A DNA stretch of 14,578 bases from Auxenochlorella pyrenoidosa (Eukaryota > Chlorophyta > Trebouxiophyceae > Chlorellales > Chlorellaceae), in contig KQ481967.1 in assembly GCA_001430745.1 (NCBI GenBank), positions 96,670-111,247 of the forward strand, given 5' to 3'. Position 1 is the stretch's first letter. Every line of letters begins with the position of its first letter. Position numbers and translations under genes: made by a program. Below the pieces are notes generated by a model. It was not told the DNA's origin. It ran no database searches and was given only the letters and a program-made list of their open reading frames with translations. Of this stretch, positions 9,142-14,578 are shown piece by piece.

Positions 9142-9511
9142 ACTGGCTGATTTACAAGGGCAACTGAACCAGATATGGGTCAAAGTGCTGCCAGACGGCC
9201 TGCGTTGGTTTTTGGCAAGAAGGTGGTGGTTAAGGTGACGTTCATCGACTGGCCACTTCACACAGCCGTGCATTAGGCAGTCATGGCAGCGCAGTGCAGC
9301 TCAGCAGAGGCCTGACCCCTCGACTTCATGATGCGCCACCCCAGAAACCCATCACCAAGGAATCAGTTTCCGGACGTTGAAGTCCAGTCTGCACCGCCTG
9401 CTTGGTGTTGGTTCAAAGTGTGCAACCTGCTGTGCCCAGCCCAGCATGATCGCCAAGTGATCACAAGGGCCAGAAAGAGAACCCGGCAGGCGCCGGATCA
9501 TTGCTCCTGTC

Positions 9512-9517
9512 CACGTG
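9512..9517. promoter_or_regulatory. G-box hexamer CACGTG
   Basis: The palindrome CACGTG, in context CCACGTGACT, lies 34 bp before the ATG of the coiled-coil gene. In plants this is the core site of bZIP and bHLH factors and is common in light-regulated genes. Its position, probably within the 5' UTR or near the transcription start, and its short length leave chance as a real possibility. Confidence 0.3.
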
Positions 9518-9550
9518 ACTGGTGCAGCTCGCAAGGGGTGATTGGGAGCG

Positions 9551-12500
9551 ATGCAAGTGTCCTTGGGCCTACAACCGGGCGTGCTGCCTGGGCGGCAAAC
9601 GGGCAGGCGGCAGCGCGCCAACGGGCGCTCATATGCAGGCGAAGGAGCTTCTTGGCGCATTAGGCCGGTGCGGGCTCAGGCCGAGAGTGAGGGGGAGGCC
9701 TCAGCTCCTGCGCCCGCCAGCAAGGCGGCGGCAGCAGCAGAGCCCAAGGTTGAGCCGGCACCCAAGGCCTCCTCCACACCCAGCGTGGGCGACTCCCTGA
9801 AGGTGCGCTGGACCGTGGAGGCTGCATGTTTTCGCTGCCTGCGGCATCAGGCCTGGAACGCAGCTGATGGTGCATGAGCGCTGACCTGCAGCGGCCCTGC
9901 GGTCCTTCGCCGCATCCCTGGCCCGGGTATCTCCTGAAGCCCACACCTGGCGTGGCCCTCGCACCTGTGCCCCTGAGGCCCACACTTGCGGAAATGCCTA
10001 ATCCATGCCTGGCTAGGGCCTACTCACCTGCATCAGTGGACGCACCGAGTCGCTGCTGCCCGTACCCCCGCTTGCGCAAGGGCCCCACCGCGCAGCCGCA
10101 TCCATGTTTCGTTGCCCCGCAGGAGTGGACCAAGAGCATCTCGGAGGTTCTGTCCGCCGAGGGTAGCAAGCTGGACCGGCAGCTGAGCGCTATGGGCAAG
10201 AACATGGAGGAGGCCGCTGGGGAGCTCGGCTCTGGCCTGGCAGGTGGGCGGTCCTTTTGGCTGGGTGGCGAGGGGTGTTCTCCTGTTCCCAGCCTGGCGG
10301 CCCTTTGCCTGCTAAGCTGGATAGCTGGTCTCGTCGTGAGATGGGCATGGCCCCCTCCGCTGCCTGGTTTTGCCTTGCCGCATGGTCTAACAGGCATTGC
10401 TGTACGCAGCCAGCACGCTCCTGCACCGGGCCACCCTATCACCAGCCGCTGCATGCCGACAGCAGCATCGCCCTCCACGGCCCCTCCCCACGCACTTACC
10501 AAACGTGCAGCGCCCGCCGGAATGCACGCCATGCCGGCACATCCTGTGTGCAGTGCACCAGAGCGAGCTGTTGCAAGCCTGTCCCCCCAACCCCCACCCC
10601 TCACCCTGCCCTCTGCAGCCGCCAACAGGAACCTGTCCCAGGAGATGGAGCGGGGCGGCGAGGCGTGGTCGGCGGTGGTGCAGGAGATTTCCGACTCCAT
10701 GGACCCCAGGCTCGCGGCAGCCTCCAGCAGCGGCTCACAGGCGGTGGCCTCGACGTTCAAGAGCTCGGGTGCGTGGGCGTGGGCGGGCGGTGGGTGCCCC
10801 CCCCCCCCCGCCCCGCCGGGCTTGGCCCAGATCTCCCGAGTGCCCCACCTGCCCGCCCTCCCCGGCTCTTCCGTGGTCAGAAGATTCTCCCCCACCTCCA
10901 GTGATGCAATGCGCCCGGCCGTAGCATGACCGACTGGCCGGCTGGGCGTCACTCGGGCCTGCTTGGTGTTGGGGCGCACCCATCTCTCGCGCCTTCCTCG
11001 CCGCGCCCCCTGGCCCCCTTGCCCTGCTGCAGTGGACGACCTGCTGGGGCTGCCTCAGTCGCGCATGACCTTCAGCACCGCCAGCCAGGACCCGACTGCG
11101 CTGGTCGACGCCTTCCTGGCGGCCCCCGCCAAGAAGGAGGGCGGCCAGCAGGCGGCGGCTGTGCAGCAGTCTGGTGCCGCCGGCGCCAAGGCAGCCTCGC
11201 TGCTGGTGGCAGAGGCGGCCCGCGAGAAGGCGGCCGCAGAGGTCGAGCTGGCGAGGCGCCAGCAGGCCGAGGCTGACGAGGTGCAGCTCAAGGCAGCCTC
11301 GCTGCTGGTGGCAGAGGCGGCCCGTGAGAAGGCGGAGGCAGAGGCGGCGCGTGAAAAGGTGGCAGCTGAGGCGGCCCGTGAGAAGGCGGCGGCTGAGGCC
11401 GAGCTGGCCAGGCGCCAGCAGGCCGAGGCAGCTGCCGCGCTGGAGGCGGCGGCGCGCAAGGAGCGGCAGGAGGCCGAGGCGCGGCGCGCGGAGGCCACGG
11501 CTGAGCGTGAGTCGGTGTCGGCCAAGGCGGCGGAGCAGCGGAAGCGAGCTCTGGAGCAGGCGGCTGCTGCCGCCCGGCAGCGCGCCGCGGCGGCAGTGGA
11601 GCGCGCCGCAGCGACTGTCGAGGCGGCGCGCGGGACTGCCACCGTCGGCCTGTGGTCCAAGGTGAAGGGCGCTCTCAACCTGGACAAGAGCGGCGAGGAG
11701 GCTGGCACAGACGACAGCAAGGCGGCACCCGCCAGTCAGCCCGACGCTGCAGACAACAGCATGGCAGCACCCGCCCGTCAGCCCGCCGCTGCAGACGACA
11801 GCAAGGCAGCACCCGCCAGTCAGCCCGCCGCCGCCGAGGCAGCCAGCAGCGAGGCAGAGGAGGCAGCTGCAGGCCTTGCAGAGGAGGCAGCTACGGCCGC
11901 GGCAGGGGCCACTGAGGAGGCTGCTGAGGAGGACGCTGCCAAGCCTGCTCGCCGGTCGAGCGAGCACATCTCGTACCTCTCCGCCCCCATGTCGGCCACT
12001 CCCGCCGCCGGCGCCGAGGGCAAGGCGGGCGAGGCGGAGAAGGAGAAGCCCAAGGAGCCGGTCACGGGCTCCCCCACCCTGGCCACCATCCCCAAGGACG
12101 TCACAAAGGGCGGCCGCCACGTCAGCATGCTGTCCGCCCCCATGGGCGGCGGCTCGGGCAGCGCCGGCAGCGCCGGCGCCGGTAGCTCTAGCAAGGATGC
12201 AGGGGCGGGCGCGTCTGGCACAGGCGGTGCATCCGCTGGCAGCGTTGCTGCAAGCGCAGCGGCGGCGGCTGCCACTGGTGGCGGTGACGGCGGCGCAGGA
12301 GCGGGCGACGGTGGCTCTGGTGCGCATCGCCATGCGCGGCTTGCAGCTGCGCCTGTGCTTGCGGTTCATCGGGTGAAGCTAGGCAGTTTGGTGCATGCAT
12401 GAGGTTGGCCTGGTGCCACATCGCACACTGCTCTGCACTTGATGGCGTGCTGCCTACGCTTCTTTCGGCCTGTGCAGGCGGCAGCGGTGGCCGCGGTGGC

Positions 12501-12683
12501 GGCGGCGGCAGCAGCGGCAGCGGCGATGCTGACGGCAACGGCGGCGGCTTCCCGGCCCCGCTCGGCTGGCTGCTGATCTTCCTTGTGGTGGGCGCTGCCT
12601 ACTATGTCGGCAACGACCTGCCTCCAGTGCCTGCCATTCGGCAGAAGCTGTTTGGCAGCGCGGATGCTGCTGGCAAGCGCTGA
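9551..12683 (+). CDS. Alanine-rich coiled-coil protein with C-terminal membrane segment, probably plastid-targeted
   Basis: I do not recognise a named family. Five exons (9551-9802, 10123-10243, 10619-10768, 11033-12319, 12478-12683) join through GT-AG introns into 671 residues. The ATG at 9551 is the first after an in-frame TGA at 9539. Residues 1-44 are basic, nearly free of acidic residues and end RPVRAQA, a plausible chloroplast transit peptide. Residues 85-175 are helical and polar. Residues 215-375 form a long Ala/Glu/Arg/Lys coiled coil with repeats such as AAREKAAAE and ELARRQQAEA. Then comes a short amphipathic stretch, GLWSKVKGALNL (380-391), three 14-residue repeats (401-442), and a disordered Ala/Glu/Ser/Gly region holding HISYLSAPM (486-494) and HVSMLSAPM (537-545). 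A glycine-rich linker precedes one membrane helix (PLGWLLIFLVVGAAYYVG, 631-648) and a short basic tail ending GKR. The layout suggests a tail-anchored scaffold or tether on a plastid membrane. It is divergent from PRK. Targeting, orientation and function are inference; an additional 5' exon cannot be excluded. Confidence 0.8.
9803..10618 (+). other. Two long introns of the coiled-coil gene flanking a 121-nt exon
   Basis: Introns 9803-10122 (320 nt, GTGCGC...CGCAG) and 10244-10618 (375 nt, GTGGGC...TGCAG) contain no convincing coding sequence, repeat or RNA gene. The exon between them encodes a helix beginning EWTKSISEVLSAEGSKLDRQ. Confidence 0.6.
11188..11442 (+). repeat. Tandem duplication inside the coiled coil
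   Basis: A 102-nt unit (11188-11289, residues 227-260) is followed directly by a second copy (11290-11442, residues 261-311). Both begin KAASLLVAEAAREKA with nearly identical codons, and both end with ELARRQQAEA plus a few residues. The second copy is 51 nt longer through two extra AAREK-type units. The high DNA identity indicates recent duplication rather than only compositional similarity. Confidence 0.85.
11710..11835 (+). repeat. Three tandem 42-nt repeats in the coiled-coil gene
   Basis: Units 11710-11751, 11752-11793 and 11794-11835 encode DDSKAAPASQPDAA, DNSMAAPARQPAAA and DDSKAAPASQPAAA. The first and third differ by one residue. The array lies in a predicted disordered region and may vary in copy number between strains. 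Confidence 0.88.
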
Positions 12684-13080
12684 GCCGGCTGCACTGCTGG
12701 CGCCAGCAGCTTGGGAAGCCCCAGCTGTGCACCTGCCACAGGCGCGCTGGCCAAACCTCTTGGTCTGCTGGCCTTCGTCCTCGCGCGCTGCTGCATCCCC
12801 TTGTTTCTTCCCCGCCCCTTGTATGGCTGCCTGCTCAGCCGGTGGGCAACCTGAACTCGATTCGCCACGGAATGTGCCATACGTCCCATCCTTGCCCTTT
12901 CTCCTTGCCCCTGCGAACTTTGCCGCTGCTGGGCTTCCCCTGTGCAAGTTTTATGCAGTCTTGCCAACGTGTGCACTGGCCATGCACCCCTGTGGCCCTG
13001 TGCTGAGCCGCCCAATCCTCGAGCTGCCGATACGATGCGATACTGCGAGAGTAGATGGGAGGAGGTTACCTCTGCCTCAT

Positions 13081-13085
13081 TGTAA
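13081..13085 (+). terminator. Candidate TGTAA poly(A) signal of the coiled-coil gene (proximal)
   Basis: This TGTAA, followed by AAAAGAG, lies 398 nt after the stop codon. A second copy at 13140-13144 is the alternative. Confidence 0.5.
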
Positions 13086-13139
13086 AAAGAGTCTGCAGTC
13101 ATTCGTCACAGGCGTGCGTTCTACTGGTACATGCGCTTT

Positions 13140-13144
13140 TGTAA
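13140..13144 (+). terminator. Candidate TGTAA poly(A) signal of the coiled-coil gene (distal)
   Basis: A second TGTAA, 457 nt after the stop codon. If used, the transcript would end about 150 nt before the stop codon of the opposing gene. Confidence 0.45.
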
Positions 13145-13309
13145 ACTGATGGTCTGCAGTGCGGAGCAGCAGGAGAGAACATGGCAAAGGCCCTGCATGT
13201 TCCAGGTGAGAACTGGGCACTTGTGTACAAAGGGGTCTGCCGCCATCCTTCTGGTTGCTAAGTTTTTTCATTGTGCAGTCCAGGAATCAGGTGCGCCCGC
13301 CCTCTGCGC

Positions 13310-14352
13310 CTAGCTGCTGTAGGAGTACACGCCTCGCCCGCTCTTCTTCCCCAGCCAGCCGGCATCCACGTACTGGATGAGCAGCGGGCATGGCCTGCAG
13401 GTGGAGGGCGTGGAAACGCAGCTTGCGGCTGTGGCAACGGGCCAGACTTGTCGCTTTTGAAGGAAGGAGGGCTGACCAGGCTGCGAGGCAGGCAGCCGGC
13501 AGGACGTGCAGCCGTGGTAGCTGCGTAAAGGCGGTGCCCAAGCCCGGCACGACAGGCACCAGCAGGGCACCCGGGGGAGGCACGCCACAGCGGCGGTGTG
13601 GATGTGGGGGTGCAGTTCGTGCAGTTCAAGAAGAGCAGAAGTCATAGAGCTCTGTTGGACAACTGCGTGGGCATGCAACAGGCCACATGGACAGGCCAGG
13701 CAGGGAGGTAGGCGCAGCGTTGCTTCACCGATACTTGTCGTCCCCGAGGCCTTCGTGCAGCACCCGCATGATGGAGAGGCAGGTGTCCAACCCAATGAAG
13801 TCTGCAGCACAGCGGGGAGAGGGGCGGACGTGCGGCGGGCGCACATTCGATGCTGCAGCAGGCGGTGGGCCAGGGGCCGCATGCAGCTGCCGACGTAGGC
13901 AGACCGGCTACGCGCATGCCACATGAGAGCGCTGCTGGCGCCCGTTGCGACCGAGGCAAGCCCGGGCATGCGAGCTGTGTTGCCCCACCTGCCAGGGCGA
14001 GGGGCCCCATGGGCTGGTTGGTGCCCAGCTTCATGCCGGTGTCGATGTCGTGCGCCGTGCCCACCCCCTGGCGTGAGGGCAGGGGCAGCAAGGGCGGACG
14101 CAGCACCGTAAGAAATGTCATACGTGTGGGGCCCGGGGGAGGAGCAGAATGCATGTTGCACTGCTCTGTGCCCGGCACAAGGTCAAGGTCTTCGGGTGGG
14201 CTGCAGCCCAGCAGGAGCGCCGAGGTGGCGCAGCACTCCAGTCGATCAACCGGGCCTGGTCGGCCAGCTCAGCGGCGCACCTCCATAAGCGCGTAGAAGG
14301 CCTCGTTGACCATGGGCATCAGGATGCGGTTCACAATGAAGCCCGGGCGGTC
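13310..14352 (-). CDS. 3-hydroxyacyl-CoA dehydrogenase (3-hydroxybutyryl-CoA type), C-terminal part
   Basis: The enzyme oxidises L-3-hydroxyacyl-CoA to 3-ketoacyl-CoA with NAD+ or NADP+, in fatty-acid beta-oxidation or butanoate-type metabolism. Four exons are visible on the complement: 14281-14352, 13989-14067, 13729-13801 and 13310-13394, with phases 0, 1 and 2 and GT-AG junctions; the stop is TAG at 13312-13310. They give about 102 residues of the C-terminal dimerisation/substrate domain. Hallmarks are [20 protein letters not shown], then [40 protein letters not shown], and [18 protein letters not shown]. These match the monofunctional bacterial-type enzyme (PaaH/Hbd) also found in plants and algae. 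The Rossmann NAD-binding half and the start must lie beyond the right edge. The C-terminus is YSYSS, not a classical PTS1 tripeptide, so peroxisomal import, if it occurs, would need another signal such as an N-terminal PTS2. The first three junctions restore the expected sequence exactly. Confidence 0.94.
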
Positions 14353-14578
14353 CTGCACGAGGCGGGGGCGGGGGGCAGCTGAGGGCGGGGGGCCTGCTCA
14401 GCAGGGCAGGCACCAAGTCGAGGGCGAGCCAGGGGCAGGCAGAGCGCGCACGTGCTGCAGCGCCGAGCAGGGCCCAGCCATGTGTTGGCGGCACGCAGCC
14501 TCAAGCTGCAGCTCTTCACCATTGGGTGTGGCAGCATGCCGCGGCAAGACATGGGCCATGACAGCCCCCCGCCCCCCC
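14353..14578 (-). other. Intron sequence upstream of the first visible dehydrogenase exon
   Basis: The acceptor GTGCAG ends just before the exon at 14352. No sequence resembling the preceding part of the enzyme is seen up to the window edge, so this 226-nt stretch is taken as part of one intron. Its far end is rich in C on the + strand. Confidence 0.55.

Larger units (their letters stand above)
8700..9550. other. Divergent upstream region shared by PRK and the coiled-coil protein gene
   Basis: These 851 bp separate two start codons pointing away from each other, so they should hold both promoters and 5' UTRs. No convincing coding sequence is present. I see a CCAAT on the - strand about 20 nt before the PRK ATG (too close to be a classical CAAT box), an imperfect inverted repeat at 9071-9141 and a G-box hexamer at 9512-9517. 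The base composition of 8990-9480 is less GC-rich than the genes. No TATA box stands out on either strand. Confidence 0.6.
12684..13309. other. Convergent 3' region between the coiled-coil gene and the hydroxyacyl-CoA dehydrogenase gene
   Basis: These 626 bp lie between two stop codons facing each other. Two TGTAA motifs serve the + strand; no TGTAA is found on the - strand, so the 3' end of the dehydrogenase transcript is not marked. No coding sequence is convincing. The region is less GC-rich than its flanks, as is usual for 3' UTRs here. Confidence 0.55.

Noticed and set aside
8749..9273. Short open frames in both directions between PRK and the coiled-coil gene
   Set aside because: None is longer than about 95 codons or shows a recognisable motif; the stretch lies where both promoters must be.
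10797..10809. Run of 13 C residues in intron 3 of the coiled-coil gene
   Set aside because: A simple homopolymer near a GC-rich intron start; it could form an i-motif/G-run structure but may also be a sequencing-length artefact. It gives no functional claim.
10735..12369. Long open frame of about 544 codons on the - strand
   Set aside because: It is exactly antisense to the coiled-coil exon, and its Leu/Arg/Gly-rich translation is what GC-rich Ala/Glu coding sequence gives on the other strand. The sense frame has proper splice sites, repeats and a membrane helix.

Overview
The window looks like nuclear DNA of a green alga, most likely a Chlorella-like trebouxiophyte. It is very GC-rich. Every recognisable gene except possible short 5' ends is split by many short (about 120-640 nt) GT-AG introns. 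Candidate poly(A) signals are TGTAA, the motif typical of Chlorophyta. One gene is a clear chloroplast phosphoribulokinase with a transit peptide and the four redox cysteines of the plant/green-algal enzyme. The genus cannot be fixed from sequence alone.

Layout, left to right. (1) 43-2184, + strand: the 3' five exons of an AI-2E/PerM (UPF0118) family multi-pass membrane protein; its 5' end lies outside the window. (2) 2974-3518, +: a 62-residue single-pass membrane protein built from three exons, the middle one a 20-nt microexon. (3) 3686-4789, +: a 236-residue J-domain (DnaJ-like) protein, probably plastid-targeted, starting only 167 nt after gene 2. (4) 5430-8699, - strand: PRK, reconstructed completely from 11 exons to 407 residues, including one GC-AG intron. 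(5) 9551-12683, +: a 671-residue alanine-rich, coiled-coil, probably plastid-targeted protein with one C-terminal membrane segment, internal repeats and a twice-occurring motif H-[IV]-S-[YM]-L-S-A-P-M; I do not recognise it. (6) 13310-14352, -: the last four exons of a 3-hydroxyacyl-CoA (3-hydroxybutyryl-CoA type) dehydrogenase whose 5' end is beyond the window.

How the parts relate. Genes 1, 2 and 3 are tandem on the + strand, and 2-3 are close enough to be a candidate dicistronic pair. Gene 3 and PRK converge. PRK and the coiled-coil gene are divergent and share an 851-bp upstream region that carries a long imperfect inverted repeat almost exactly at its midpoint and a G-box hexamer near the coiled-coil gene. 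Genes 5 and 6 converge with only 626 bp between stop codons. PRK makes the Rubisco substrate; the divergent partner's role is unknown, and any link to carbon fixation is inference from position and predicted plastid targeting only.

The most interesting unexplained items are the coiled-coil protein with its duplicated motif, the central inverted repeat of the divergent promoter region, and the microexon/dicistron arrangement of genes 2 and 3. I found no mobile element, CRISPR array, rRNA or credible tRNA.
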